A stretch of 64,000 bases of DNA from Lottia gigantea (Eukaryota; Mollusca; Gastropoda; Lottiidae): positions 5,893,900-5,957,899 of the forward strand of contig NW_008709379.1 of NCBI RefSeq assembly GCF_000327385.1, read 5' to 3'. The notes beneath the pieces were generated by a model. It was given only the letters and a program-made list of their open reading frames with translations. It was not told the origin of the DNA and did not search any database. Positions 14,401 to 28,224 of the stretch are shown piece after piece. Both the position numbers and the translations under genes were made by a program. Position 1 is the first letter of the stretch, and each line of letters opens with the position of its first letter.

Positions 14401-15380
14401 CATCTGTCACTTCATCTTATGACTAGATGATGAGTGTCTTTCCTCATCTTCATTTCATCTTCACTTAATATAGTTTTATTGAAATTCATATGTATTTTAC
14501 TATATCTCTATATTTATACATATATCTATATATATATATAATGTAGTATACATACTGTGATAATTTTACTATATATTCATATCTGTGATACCTACCTTTA
14601 ATACTTACCTGTGATAATATTAAAATAACTTATATAATGTATTATAATATTGTGATAATGTTATATCTATGCTTACCTCTTTATATCTACATTATTTATC
14701 TGTGCTACTTACACGACTGTGATACTTCTTCTATGTACTGCAATCTAGAATTAAATTATATTCACATCTAACAATATTGAGAAATTTATATATACCTACC
14801 TTAATTATGACGATCAGCTTACATATGCCTCTATTTTAACATATTTTTATTTTATTGGACTAGAGGTATGTGTAAGCGGTGGGCACTTCAAATCATGGTC
14901 CCCTAGAGTGCTTGCCGTACACTTGATCGGAGTGTGGGTGGGATGTGGTATAAAAAAAACCCCTAAAACATGTCTGTGCCGGTGCTTTCGTAACATTACT
15001 TAACAGACATGTTAAAATTCCCAAAGCTAGTATGTAAACAGAATATATTTCCCACTATGCCAGGGAATGGCAATACGTCTTTTGTAACACAAGCTATTCA
15101 GTATTCGTTTAGGTTTAAACGTAAAAAGTCAAAGATGCCTCATTTGCTTTTTCCTATATTCCCGATGTACAACAGTAAAAAATAAGCATTTGGATTTTAT
15201 TCATATATTTTATGAGAAGCTCATTTATTTATTTTCGTATCTTAACATATACTGAACATTGAGATTTTTTTTAATACTGAACTGATAGTGTATGTTATAT
15301 TAAAATTCCATATTAAATACAGGATACAGGACTTTCTGTATTCCCAATCACGTTGACGAGTTCAATCATAACAGACGCCA
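14401..15380. other. LINE 3' flank, AT-rich tract and possible LINE tail
   Basis: Positions 14,470-14,800 are very AT-rich, with runs of tatata. Around 14,980-15,005 the sequence ctgtgccggtgctttcgtaa recurs in inverted orientation near 45,790-45,830, so it belongs to a dispersed repeat, perhaps a LINE 3' tail. No coding sequence is seen. Confidence 0.4.
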
Positions 15381-15384
15381 ACAA

Positions 15385-15520
15385 GTGAAATGTCTCCCCT
15401 TTTCGATTTCCAACTATTGGCAGATCTTAACGTGCACACATTTATTGTTCCATCCGAACAACTAGCCTCTCCTACTTGCATCACTGACAGGGGAAACCGG
15501 GTTGGGTATTGAGGAGGAGT
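15385..15520 (-). repeat. SINE fragment
   Basis: Contains ttttcgatttccaact, cttaacgtgcacac, catccgaacaactag and gggaaaccgggttg in the same order as the SINE at 53.8-54.2 kb. The 3' tail portion and the head are missing. Confidence 0.65.
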
Positions 15521-18049
15521 GGACGGAGAATCTGTAAAAGATTAAAGGACATGGCTCCAATCTCTTTGCGATCATGTTTGTATCTGCTGATCTTGCAGTT
15601 TGGAAAGGAGCGGATGAAAGTAGCAGTTACATGGCTCCATTTAAGTCTTTCCCTATAACTCCAAAAGCAGATCTATTTGAAGTAATTAGTTTAAAAATCA
15701 AAGGCTACAGAAATGAACAAGAGGTATTTTGATTATGTGCCTGAACTAATGCAGCGTATTATAACCTTATTATCAGCAATTAAGTATCAAAGGAACGGCA
15801 ATGCCACACATACTCATCTCAGTGGTAAATAATTTCTAGCTGTTCACAATTTACGGTTGCGTCAATTGTTGTATATAGAAATCAAGTCATCTTGATGCAA
15901 GCATGTACGGGAAATAAACTATTATTTTCCATTTATTTATAATGACTATAGTATAATAAAAACTTCCTATCGTGACGAATTCGTTGAAAAATATGCTAAT
16001 GGAAATATGACGTGCTTGGAATTAATTTCTTGCTTGTTTAAAAACTTACATAATTATTGCACATGTAATTAGGTTGAAAATTATTAATAAGTCAAAGGAT
16101 ACTTGCAGTTTCGTCGTACCATGCGATCTTTTTTTACCCTTATAAAACGTTCAACAATCTGGAGATATAAAAGAGACCATTTATGTGTATCGGGAACACT
16201 TTTATTTGCATCAACGTCAGTATTCAAGAAGAACTAGCAGGAGATTGTTGATGATAAATGTTTTGAGAAGTTATTTATCTCGACAGAAATCAATTGTAAT
16301 GCAAAATGTCAAAAATTATTTCACTATTAGAGTTCTTCAGACTGAAGAGCCAGATCCAATGTGATGCAGCCTTCAGTAGATTTTGATGAATCTGGCATGC
16401 TAACTTATTTAGAGTCTGGATTTCTACGATGAGATGGTTTATGTTTATGTAGAGTGTGGTAAAAAAGTATAATATACAATATATATTTATTATATTATAG
16501 ATATCATTTATTATATTATTGGTGAGATGCCTTGTTGTAATGTAACAATTATATTCTTTGTTTAAAAAACAATTTGAAAATCTGTCATAGAAACAATGTA
16601 CATGTATTTGGAATTTACTTTAACCATTTGAAGCTAATAAGATCCATTATAATGTTAACTGATAAACTAAACGGAACTATTATTAAACACGACAGGTTAA
16701 AGACATTTCGAAAATACCATCACCTTTTTAATGTCAAAAATGATTTTTTAAACAGTCATTTATATCTTATTTTTACTATTTATTGAGTTATGATTTGGAG
16801 GAGAATGGCTGGTAAATCAAACGAACACTTCAGACTCTTTTGTAATATTCAATATTTTTTGTGGTTTAAAACTACTATTGTTCTGTTACTTGTTTATCAC
16901 GCAGTTTGAGAACAAATCAAATCAAGTTTCAACTGTCTCCAGGTTGACGTTGTGACTCATAGGAACTGACATAAACTAGATTTCAAACGACTAAGGCACA
17001 ACTAGGAGAATTGTCCGAGCAACATGTACGTAGAATAGTTGTTCACATTGTACAATGATATACCACAACTTACTGTCAGCGATTAAATAAGCCCATTCAA
17101 TTGATTTAAATTAATGGTCTAGAAATATGATCGTGTATGGCCTCAAAAATATTGAAACAATATCATTGAAGCAACTATTGACGGATCAAAGTTCCTTTGA
17201 TGTTTATTGACGGCTCGTCAATTAAAGTGATCGTGTGTGGGCGAAACGTCAATATATTGATCAATAATTCCTGTTTTTTTATTTGGGGTATCCTTCAGTG
17301 CAAGAACTATTGCAACTGCGATAGATACCGCCATATCAAATATTTTGATCGGAATGAAAATAGTTGGTCGTGTATGAGGACCGTCAATTAATTGAATCAA
17401 TTAACTGACATCAATTAATTGACAAACAAATTGATTGTGTATGGGGGCCTTAAGACACACTAACTTTCGTTTGGTTATCTTGGATACATCGCTTCTATTA
17501 TACGCAACAGATTGTAGTTTTACGTCTTACTTTTAAAGTCTGTCTATGTTACGGTACAGTGTAGAAGTCTTGCATAATGAAAATCTTTTATGATGAACAT
17601 TATGTATTGGTTGTTGTCTGTTTAGAATAATAAATCAAGTTGATTTTATCAATAAGACATTAAACATGGTGCATTGGAATCGAGTTGTTTGATGTTGTCG
17701 ATTATTACGATCATATCATGGCAGATAGAAATAACGCAACCATAATCAAGTTGTCAGAGAGTTGTAAAATACAGATATTCTTGATGTTAATCAACAAAAT
17801 AAAGAGGATTGTCATGTTCTTTAGATAACTGTTCCGAGTTATATCTGCTTTCCAATCCACTTATATATGCTAGAATTAAAACATTTAAAAACATAAGAGT
17901 TCAAGTACAATATATCGCTCCTTAGAATTATCTCGATTACAATACATGTAATAATTCATTTGGGATTGTATATTGCCATGATATATAATTGGCAAAATTG
18001 GGTATGATAAACATCTGAAGCTATTTACTTTTGAAGACAAGGAACTCCT
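15521..18049. other. Non-coding stretch
   Basis: No gene seen. Between 17,120 and 17,440 short motifs such as atcgtgtatgg and tcaattaattga recur four or more times, hinting at a decayed DNA element, but matching ends could not be defined. Confidence 0.35.
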
Positions 18050-18054
18050 TATTG

Positions 18055-18096
18055 TCAAGGGTTTGGCATGAACTAATGTTCACGACAAACCCCTAA
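18055..18096. repeat. Short hairpin
   Basis: The arms agggtttggcatgaac and gttcacgacaaacccct are inverted repeats with two or three mismatches around a taat loop. No known RNA family is recognised. Confidence 0.5.
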
Positions 18097-19290
18097 AGAG
18101 TAATAACATATGAACTTTTATTTTTGTAAAAATGGGACTACCAAGCTTTATTGAGTTGAATGGAATATATTGAAGAACGTTAATTGTTTACTGGTATCAC
18201 CCATAGATTATTTCAGACATTTAAACTGTTACTGTTATCATGGAACGTAAGTGGATATAAAATGATAAATGGTTGTATGTGAGTAGAATAACAGTCATAT
18301 TCAATTTAAACCAATTTAATTTCTGACCAGCAGACCAAGTAAATAATACCTATAGCACGCATGGCTCTTTAATCTCAAAGGTAAGTTTACACTACAAGGC
18401 AATATTCAATTATAGTATGTTGAAATATCTGTCATCATATTACGATCTTGTATCAACTCATGTAGACCTCGTCATTAAAACTTCATTAAAACTTCTAAAT
18501 ATTTCTGTAAGCGTGGGTATGGCACTGGAAACATGCTACACAATTTCTTTGAAGAAAAAGAATAGTAAAAGTCATTTAAAAACCATCAATATTAATAGCA
18601 TAACTGAAATCATTCTGTTTATGAGAAGCAACTGAAAAATGTTTGTGTATTGTATAGACTTAAAGAATGATTTGTTCCAAGGTTCATCATACCAGAATGA
18701 CAATGATGGTGCCATGTAATATTGTGTTCAGTAAACAACATTTTCGACAATCGACAGGAACAATAAGAATTCTATGAAATGAATAGGTATTGTTTATTAG
18801 GCAAATATTTAGAAAATGAACATGGTGTCTTTCCTTCACAAATTTCCGGATATGTGTTTTCTTTGATTGTTAATTAAATTATTAGCCTATTGTTAATGGT
18901 TCTTGTCATTGACTTTTGACATATTCTTAGCTATGAGCACATTTCACAAGAGTAACACACCTTATTTTCGCCATCGTACAATTGATTTTTATCTCAGAAT
19001 CAATTTTTGACTCATAGTTTTAGATACATTTATAATTTTCTAGTTTAACCTCATTCACACTCTCATTAGTCGAAATGGGTGAAGAAAAGTTGGACGTAAA
19101 ACTTCGTTCATGTTCTTTGCTTCAATTCATTGGTTTGACAAGTTAGCAATCGAGAAAAAATTTCACTCATTGGGTTACTGGTGATACTACTTCTCGAGTG
19201 AATCAGTTATCACTAAATATCTGTTCACTTTTAACTTGTTCTCACTCAAACTACGAATTGTTGTTTTTCGGTGTTGGTGTGAAGGCTTAG

Positions 19291-19590
19291 GGTTTGTTTA
19301 CACTACAAGCTTATCAGAGCGGCGCGGAGCAGAGCGGTTAAGAGTGGCATTAATGTCTGGTTAGTTTTCAGACGCTCATCGCAAGCTGAACGGAACACAG
19401 CGACAAGCTCGGCTGTATTTTATCTAGCAGCTGTACATTATTCGATAAGCATAGCAAAGAAGTCGTAAGAACGCACACACGAAATCCTCTATCCAATTGA
19501 CTATATGGGAACGACTTATCGCGCTGCTCCACGCTTTTCTCTGTTCTTCACTGCGCCGAACTGCTCTGCTCGTAGTGTGAACGGAACAGT
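19291..19590. mobile_element. MITE-like element with diverged inverted ends
   Basis: The left end gtttacactacaagc and the right end gctcgtagtgtgaac are inverted copies. Inside each, GC-richer blocks (gcggcgcggagcagagcgg on the left; gcgctgctccacgc and gcgccgaactgctctgc on the right) also pair imperfectly. The element is GC-rich compared with its surroundings and has no coding frame. A target-site duplication could not be fixed, so the class is unknown. Confidence 0.45.
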
Positions 19591-19599
19591 TTATTTAAA

Positions 19600-21700
19600 A
19601 GTCATTTCAATCAAGTTTAGTGATTGAACAATTTTTCAAAAAATGTAAATTAATTGGCCTAGCGGGATCTGTCTGAAAGCGTGTGTTAGTGCTCAAGTAC
19701 CTTGTGTCACCACGATAGGTATAATTTATACCGGTAACAATAAGTGATGGTTGTAATGTTTTGTTTGTAGGTTCGTATCTACATATTTAAGCTGTTGGTA
19801 AAGTTTTGTCTGCTATTTCAAAATTACCCTTCAAACAATATATTTTCATGTCGAATCCTTAATTGTAATAAAACATAGGATACGATTGACTGTTAAGGTA
19901 AATAATAAATGTATGCAAATATTTGAATTTGACGTATCAGCCTACCCACTCACAAAGTTTTAAATGTTTTTAAATGTGTTGAGGAAGAAAAGCCATTTAT
20001 CAGTAACTTGTATCCGGCTGTTGAAAATGAAAGATAGCTACAATGATTTGATAAAAAGAATCTTGACTGTAATGGATGGTTTTAGATACAAATAACAAAA
20101 TAAGTGCAGTTTTACTTGCAGACGTAATTTGGAAGTGGAGTTGAAAACTGATAAGGTATCGTTCACTTGTCAGTAGGTAGAGAGTCAACATGAAATATCT
20201 TTAATCGATTTTACAAACTAATGATTTAAAGTTGGGTTACCTTATTTCTAGTTATTCTCTAATCACGAATCGTTTTCTGTGAATATGACAAAATGTTCTA
20301 CGATTCTGCTTTAGAATATACATTGGTACGTTCTGAATTTCAACTAACAAGTTCGGGAACCCATCTTTAATTAAGTGTAATTTCTGATAAAATATAGATA
20401 TATTTTACTATCAACTTGACTGATTTATTATGTTTATATCTTTTGTTGGTTTTTAAATACTTTTTATAACCTGAGTCTGAGATATTCAGAATATTTGACC
20501 GAAACGTAGCGTTTGAAAGCGGTGTGTTGGATTGTTGTTGTTAAGAAACTCCCTTGTAAAATATATCGTTTTGGTTAACAGTCAAGTAGGCAAGACCGGA
20601 TCAGGAGATTAGGATTTCTAAATATTACAGTTAAATAATTCACTTCTTTTCATGTAATATTATGTACAGTGACGCAGATATTTTATTTTCATGATGCATC
20701 AGATTTGTGGAAAATGTTTTTTCAACAATACTACACTGTAAAAAAATATTTTTTTTTGCTAATATACGTAAATTTCTGTTGATACATATAGTTTAATAAC
20801 AATACTATATGGTCTTTTCAAATAAAAAGAAAAAAGTGGAAGATGCAACTAACAGCCTATTTCTAAGGATTAGTGTATCGATAAACATAATTTTGTTTTC
20901 TGTTGATTTTCTTCTATCGAAAAAGTAAAATGGTCGAGAACAATCAATTTGTTGCAAAACTTGCCAAGTCGTTTCAATATTTGTTAACGGGCTGACAACG
21001 TTCCATTCCCATATCACTTTTCAGAAGTTAACTTCTCTGATTCCATTGCATTTAAACCAAAAGACACCGTGGTTCCAGACTCTTTTTAACATTCTGATTT
21101 CGGCATAATATCGATAATCAGTGCACGTGATGAAAACGGACCGAAAGCAGGCAAATTGTCCAGGTTAAGCTATAGGGGACTGGCTTTATTGAATAAATAT
21201 TTAGGCGATCATATCTTTTATATTTAAAGGTTTTCTTGTTGCTTCAAGATGATATGATATCACAATTGGTTTTAGTTCAATTTTTAAAAAAAAATTTTTA
21301 GCCATGGATTGGTGGTTATTAAAGAAAACAACACCTACGGAATAAGCGAACCTTATTATCTGTAATGAAGTTAATACAAAGTTTGGTGATTATAAGGCCA
21401 ACATGTTTTTGCTGCTAAAGAACGACACGAAGACACTGTTCTCCTTTGAATATGTGTGGTCGTTTAATAACTTATTTCACAGACTTACCAGGATGTCTCC
21501 AGCTTAACCTGATTATCAAACTTATATATCAAATAAAATGAATCTAAGTTTGATATCCTGCTGTTCTGTACTATAGAAAGAGGTGTTAATAAAGCTACTC
21601 TAAGAGTTTTTTTTAAGACAATCTACCAATGGCAAAGAGGATGTGATCTTCCTGCATCACTGACCGAAAAGCAGTGTCAAACTAAACCTATCTACTCCAA
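19600..21700. other. Non-coding stretch
   Basis: No gene, array or defined element seen. Short frames on both strands look random. Confidence 0.4.
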
Positions 21701-21716
21701 GGAAAGTGGGCTCATA

Positions 21717-21920
21717 TCAACTTCGTAACTGACAGAATCTAAAAGCTATTGGATTTTTTACACTGCGTGGAACTGTCCGCCTCTTCAGAAGCTTATTAAT
21801 CGCTGGATTCGTCGATCTGGGCGCACCTCCAGTTGCAAATAGACGTATTCTACTTTCTATGTAATCCTGAATCTGAGTTGATAACAGACGTTCAATTTCT
21901 AATATGAGCGTTTCGAACAT
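21717..21920 (-). other. 67-codon basic open frame behind a TATA box, unrecognised
   Basis: Frame starting MFETLILEIERLL and ending in a basic tail (KLLKRRTVPRSVK). The same frame stays open upstream for about 25 further codons, past a TATATAAAGG box on the same strand at 21,976-21,985. The spacing suits a short-leader, intronless transcript. No family is recognised: it is not a core histone, and no histone-type stem-loop follows the stop. It may be a fragment of a mobile element. Confidence 0.2.
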
Positions 21921-21975
21921 GTCGACTGCGACGAATCTATAGAGATGATTTGAATCGCCAGTCGACCCCAGCCCA

Positions 21976-21985
21976 CCTTTATATA
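21976..21985 (-). promoter_or_regulatory. TATA-like box
   Basis: TATATAAAGG on the minus strand, about 55-65 bases before the ATG at 21,920. The match is good, but such motifs are expected by chance in AT-rich DNA. Confidence 0.2.
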
Positions 21986-21992
21986 CAATATT

Positions 21993-23111
21993 ACGTTAGT
22001 CTATATAAAATTTAATGTGAAAAATAATTAGATGTCTGAACCATTAATATCTTTAATTTGTAGACAAACATCACCAGTGATCTTAGGTCGTCCATATCAT
22101 CAACGATTTAAATAAAAATTATATCAAAAATAACCACATAATCAAAGCACCACGTTTCTTTTGATCAATATTCTGATTTAAGTTAATGTAACTTTCTCTC
22201 CAGATGAAATAATGTGTCAAATATACTTTATATTTCGTGTTTTGTTCGTCATGGACATCGAGATATACATTATTATACAATCTAAATTATGTATCAGATG
22301 ACAGTTTCAATACTGTTGGAAAAAGTGCCCTTAGCACGTTGTAAAACACACAGTAAATTGTAACGCCTTGGTTCTGCGTGTTGTTCGTTTATTGAAATTG
22401 CATTTACTATTTTCTTTTGATGAATGATACAAACTCAGAACAATTCGATTAATAAACTCTAACCTTCAAACCTTCATCATAAATTTATAAATGTCAAATG
22501 TTAGTCTAATATTAAGATCTGTATTGAATAAATAGTTATGTTTCTTGTCTAAATATCTAATTATATGTCAATAATAGATCAATACTATTTAGTAGTTCAT
22601 CTCTTCAGTATAATGTCAATAAATGACAAAAAGTGATGATTAACTGTGAGAATTAAACATTTAGCAGAAAAAGGATAAATAAATTTAGATGAGAAGTATT
22701 TCGAAATGCTAACATATTATAGCAAGAAGGGGACATTTAAACAGAAGACATTTGTATTATTTACAACAGTCAAGAAAGAGGACGACCATCTTCACAATGT
22801 CAAGCTATTACGACCTCCGATTTATACCTTGACCCTAATAGCCGCCTTTCTTGTGCAACGGAATGCAGTGATTTCATTGGATTGGAAAGGTAACTATTGC
22901 AGTCATGGTATAGACGAAGTTCATAAATGCTTGACATTGTGAAGACGAAGGACAAGATACAAATGGTATTTGTTACTGCTAACACACAGCAGTGAAAAAA
23001 GAGGTCAAATAGGCATAGTTGCATAGAAATACAGAAAATAGAAATAGGAATAGAATGCTTTTTATACAGGATATAAGGGAGAGGACAAATAGATGGAATG
23101 TATTTCACACT
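21993..23111. other. Non-coding stretch
   Basis: No gene seen; the open frames at 22.7-23.1 kb overlap on opposite strands and lack motifs. Confidence 0.4.
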
Positions 23112-23117
23112 GTCTAC

Positions 23118-24023
23118 AATGGCGCTGTATTTGGTTCAAAATAGGATCCAGATCTGATTGTATAAATTCTTAAAATCGCGTGGTCATTTCTTAAGTAGAA
23201 ATGATTAATCTTATAAAATTAAAGTATTTTTACGTGTTTTATCTCCTATCTTATTTACTTTTTTCAATCTGAGTCTTCTAGAACCTAATTTTAACCATAG
23301 ACTTTGTAGAACGCAGAACGCGAATTTAACCTTTGGAAGTTCACTACTGGATCTTGTTCGCTGAATCGTGATCTTTAGAACTTCTCCACTGGATCGTATT
23401 CGCTGAATCGAAATCTTTCGACTTTCTTCATTGGATCGTGTTAGCAGAATCGCAACCTTGAATATTACGGAAATTAAATTAGATCACGTGACATTTTCTG
23501 CATATCATTATTATTCGTCATTCATTTCATAAATTGTAATTCTAAACAGTATCTAAAATTTGAATAGAACAAAATTCACAGGAAATACACGGAGTTATCT
23601 TTTCTTGGGGTAATTTATTTCTCATTAAAAACACGAATAATAATGATATGCAGAAAACGTCACGTGATCTCATTTAATTTCCGCAATATTCAAGGTTCCG
23701 ATTCAGCTAACACGATCCAATGAAGAAAGTCGAAAGATTACGATTCAGCGAATACGATCCAGTGGAGAAGTTCTAAAGATCACGATTCAGCGAACACGAT
23801 CCAGTGAAGAAAGTCGAAAGATTACGATTCAGCGAACAAGATCCAGTAGTGAAGTTCTAAAGGTTAAATTAGGTTCTAGAAGACTCAAATTGAAAAAAGT
23901 AAATAAGATAGGAGATAAAACACGTAAAAATACTTTAATTTTATACCTAAGAAATGACCACGCGATTTTAAGAATTTATACAATCAGATCTGGATCCTAT
24001 TTTGAACCAAATACAGAGCCATA
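23118..24023. mobile_element. Foldback (FB-like) transposable element
   Basis: Two long inverted arms (about 23,118-23,520 and 23,628-24,023) enclose a loop of roughly 110 bases. Outer ends are aatggcgctgtatttgg on the left and, as the reverse complement of the right end, tatggctctgtatttgg. The hexamer gtctac flanks both sides (23,112-23,117 and 24,024-24,029) and is a possible target-site duplication. Within the arms are tandem 42-bp units carrying cgattcagcgaa and gatccagt, alternating between two types (gaagaaagtcgaaag and gagaagttctaaag). The right arm has four units and the left about three plus an extra segment. There is no coding capacity. Long arms built of subrepeats are the hallmark of foldback elements; the family is not identified. 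Confidence 0.85.
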
Positions 24024-24029
24024 GTCTAC

Positions 24030-27000
24030 TTCTCAATAAATAATGCGTGAGGGCTCGTCATCTTCCACGAAAATGGTACATTTATCTCTGACTCCTTCCT
24101 ATAGGCTTTTAGGAGCCTTAATTAAGCTGCTAAACACCTTACAAAATCTTTGAAATGGACTAACAGTTTGCTCGAAGAACAGTCGATTGGTTACATCTGA
24201 CTGACTTATAAAATCGAATTACATTGTTTCCATACCGCCACAGAAAAAGCACTTGAAATAGGCTCTTCACCTAAACTTTGTCAATATCACCTCATGGTAA
24301 CCTCTTGTTTCCTTTGTTCCCGAACTTATTCGAAAGATTAAATTATATTTAATCAATAAAATTATTTGTATTTGGAGAGGTGGGAGTATTGGCCAAGACC
24401 TTGTGACGTTCCTCCATGTATTTGAAATAAACAACCATGGAAGTTTCAATGCATCTGAAACTGTAAACCAATGTGAAAATTATTTCTGTATTCTCATACA
24501 ATCTGATGTGTGACCAATATTACGAAAACCTTCTTATAAGAATGTTGGCCTTCTGAAAATATTATGTGGATAGAAAATCCATTTGGTGCACGATTCTTGG
24601 TAATGGTACGCCTTCAGTTAAAAACTTCGCCTGTTTTCATAAAAGAAGTATATAATGGGACGTAAACGCAGTATATAAATATACGATACAATGTCTTTAT
24701 TTGAATGACCTACACGGAAGTGTCGTTTCCATTTCCTGAATCTGTTCGTGTATTATATTATTATTATACGTATTAGTATCATTATGGATATTGGCCTTAT
24801 AAATACAAAAATTAACGAACATCAGGGGAGTCGAAACAAAACATAAACATGAGTTCGCTTTATTGAGGGGAAGTATACAAGTCAACACGCCGGAGCTTTT
24901 GTTATATTTCAAATACTATACCCTAATTATCGGTGATAATGCCCTAGGATGAGCATCAAAATAACTGAAAATTCGAATTTCACAAAATGAATAAAAAAAA
25001 TCAGCTTTCAGCTGCTGATAAAAATGAAAATGATACCAAGACATTTGACGACGATCTCTGTATGAGCCTATTTTTTAAAAATTCAGAAATGTATTGACAA
25101 TTTTGCAGTTATTTTAAAGACTTATCAAATGACCTTGTTCCTATTGAAGAACATTGCTTTAAATGACGTCAGTAACCTATTTGATTTGAACAACGTGCAC
25201 AAGTGAAAAAAAGAACAAAATTTCATTGTGAATTAAGGAAACGCTCAGTAGGAATATTTCTCAAGTAATTTTAACTATCTAGAAATTAGTCTCATCTAAC
25301 TTTGATGATGTCTCATCAATACTTGGTGAGAACGTGAGATATTCCTGTTCATTGAAATGTTCACCGATTCTATAATTACAGAAAATGACAGGAAATTAAG
25401 GCAATTTCCATCAGCATGTGTCCCAGTCCTTTAAGCTCTAACTCATTTTACAGAATTTTTTTATGCTTGGTAATACTGAATCGCATACAGAAAACTGTGT
25501 GACATAACGAAAATTTAATTCTAACAGATATATCTCGCACTGTAGGAAATTGAGATTTTAGAGCATCCCCCACATCTACCTCTGATATGGTCTGATTGAT
25601 TGAACTGCGTCTGATTTATGCCCTTCTCCTGTTTGTGTTCTCATTGATAATATATTTTGTTGGTTTAATCCTTTTTATCACAGCGGGATATATAAAATTT
25701 AATGTGAGTTGTGCTATCGGTGTAAAATTTCAAGGAGACAGAAGAACGTATGTGACGTTGGGTTGTTATATTTGTTATACGAAACATGTATTATTGAGAG
25801 ACAAATGGTATTAAATCAAAGAGGTTTTTTTGTTTCACAGTTTTTGTCGCTCAGTAAGGACTTACGGTAACAACACATTTCAGGTTTATTACAACTGGTT
25901 CCCTAGACGCTATCAGATGGAAAGATGACAAGCATAATTCGATTTGTTTAAATAGAACATTAACACACACGCTGTACTTTTATAAAGATTAAATATTAAA
26001 GTCGGTCATCCTCTTGAACAGGATAAGGTTAAGGTGAAATTTGTTGCTGTGTATCAGGGAAGTATAATCACATATTATGATAATCATAGACTTAGCAGTA
26101 ATAGTTTCCTTAAGATTTTAATTCTCGGACGCTTGCTGAAATTGTTTTTAAAATTAGGAAGCGGTTAAGATTTTAAGAAGCTTAACATCAAACAATGTCA
26201 AAGTCTAATCACTCAAGGTATGTAGTTATCTTCGATTGATTAGAGTTTAACCACCACGATCTGACATGTATTTTAGCATCTTCCAAGGCATCAATTGTAA
26301 AGATCGCTTTGCATTAAATACTAGTATCAATCAACTATGTATTGAATGACTTCCACGAATAAGTACGTCCATAGCTCGAAGCTATGTAGATGTTTCAAAA
26401 TTGTTGCTGTTTGACTTTCAGTACTAATAATATAGCCTTAAGTAGTTAGAGCATTTTGATGGATATCCGAATTCTGTTCTGTTTTTACGAAACTTCCCGA
26501 ATTCTGAACATATTCACAGTTAACATTCGTGATTTCATCATTATATCACGAATACGGATGACGAATGAGGATGTGGTTTGGACACGATGCGATTTCTTGT
26601 GCCTCGAAGAAAGCTTTGGATAACAAATTCATTTTAGGCGCAGATGCCTGCACCCATTTTCAAGAATTTTGCTCGTGGTAACTGTAAATATAATTTAACT
26701 ATCGAATATGTAGTAAACAAAACTATTGACCTATGGAGAAGTCAGTGGCACAAGTTGAAATGTAGAAAAGACACATAAATTGGGCATCATCCTTCGGTCA
26801 TTGATAGCTTCCGTTAAGTAAACTGGGAACTTTAAGAGGAAATAGACCTGACACCGATAATTAAGGTTCATGTCAAATATTACTTATATTTAGAGTGAAC
26901 ATTTAAAAAAAAATACTACTTTGAAATACGATATTAATTCAGAAATAAGATTAAAATGTACAGCATTGAATTATTTGTGGGTGTCTGCTTGAAGGCTGCA

Positions 27001-28224
27001 ACATTAACAACGTTCTTGCATGCTATTGAGAGGAAACATTTAATTTCATAATTGTACATTTCATGGGAAGCTTCTGTCATCACAAAATGAAGCTCAATAT
27101 ATGACTGAGGTCCGAAAGTTATCAGTATCTGTCTTGGGGCATTCTTCTGTGACTTTCACAATTTCGTAACTTATTTCAACGATAATAGCCTGGCCTTTCT
27201 ACTTGATCTTTCAATTAGTGATGGAGTTATTACATTCTCTGTCGCAGTTACTTTGACCAGATTTAGATTCTTGACTCATAGTGAATGCTATTATTATATA
27301 TGATTCCACGTTGAATGATTAGGGTATCTGGTATACTGTTAAAGGAGTTTTTACCCTCTAAATTTAAATCTTGCAGAAGAGGCGGATTAACCTATAGGCA
27401 AACTATAGGCAAATTCGGTCCATGTTTGTAACAGTAAAATTATCACACAGTTAATAAAATAATGTGTGAGAATCGACTAAATTGACTTTGAGCCTAATGG
27501 TGATGAATGCCGATATCGTGCATACGATTGATGCTGATGAGCTTATTGATCTGTTCCTGAAAAAGATCGCAAACTTCCTGCCATAAACTTATAATCACAC
27601 CATGCCCCTCCCTAAAATGAGAAATTAGGTCCTGTACCTTTCTTTTGCCTGCGGCCCAACAAATCCAAAATCCGCCACTGCTTTTGATACTGCTGTTGAA
27701 ATTTAAAGGCAGCCGGATTGGGCCCACGTTTATCTTGTTCTCTCTGTCTATTTGGAATAAGTACAGAGCAGAACAGATATCTTGAGTATTTGATCCAGTA
27801 AATTGGTTCGGTTCTAATATTTGGGTAGTCTTTCACTATTGACCTATTGTACTAATCTTATGACAATTCAGAGCGTCGATTACGATTATGTACAAATTCA
27901 GTCTGTCTTGTTGGTATTTTTTTTTCTTACTGATTAGTCTGGAAAAGGTCAATTAAGCATCCCAAGAATGCTACAAACTAGTACAAATGGGCCACAGACA
28001 CAATCCTTAGTCACATCGATAGTAAAGTTCAATCTTGAATGAAAACGTCAGCGATACTATACGATACACATTGGTAGACGATAACTATTAGGATATGTTT
28101 GCTTGGTTTGGTTTGTTGTGCCATTTAAAAAAAGGTGTAAATTCACGCGAGAGGGAGCGCTTTTTTAATCACATATTAAAGGGAGGCAAATCATTTTAGA
28201 AATAGGTTTTCTAGCTTATGGACT
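24030..28224. other. Non-coding stretch, two weak frames
   Basis: No gene can be supported. At 25,596-25,814 a plus-strand frame starts with a hydrophobic run (LIYALLLFVFSLIIYFVGLI) and meets a GTGAGT donor-like site after YIKFN near 25,702, but no partner exon is seen. At 27,494-27,836 two overlapping minus frames resemble a worn LINE tail only faintly. Confidence 0.3.

Noticed and set aside
17120-17440. Cluster of atcgtgtatgg and tcaattaattga motifs as a transposon
   Set aside because: The motifs are mostly direct repeats and no matching pair of ends or target duplication could be fixed.
25596-25814. Hydrophobic plus-strand frame with a donor-like GTGAGT
   Set aside because: No second exon, no known family and AT-rich sequence easily gives hydrophobic frames; kept only as a note in the gap entry.
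27494-27836. Two overlapping minus frames faintly like a LINE C-terminus (KVQDLISHFREG)
   Set aside because: The resemblance is too weak, no other LINE part is nearby, and the frames do not agree with each other.
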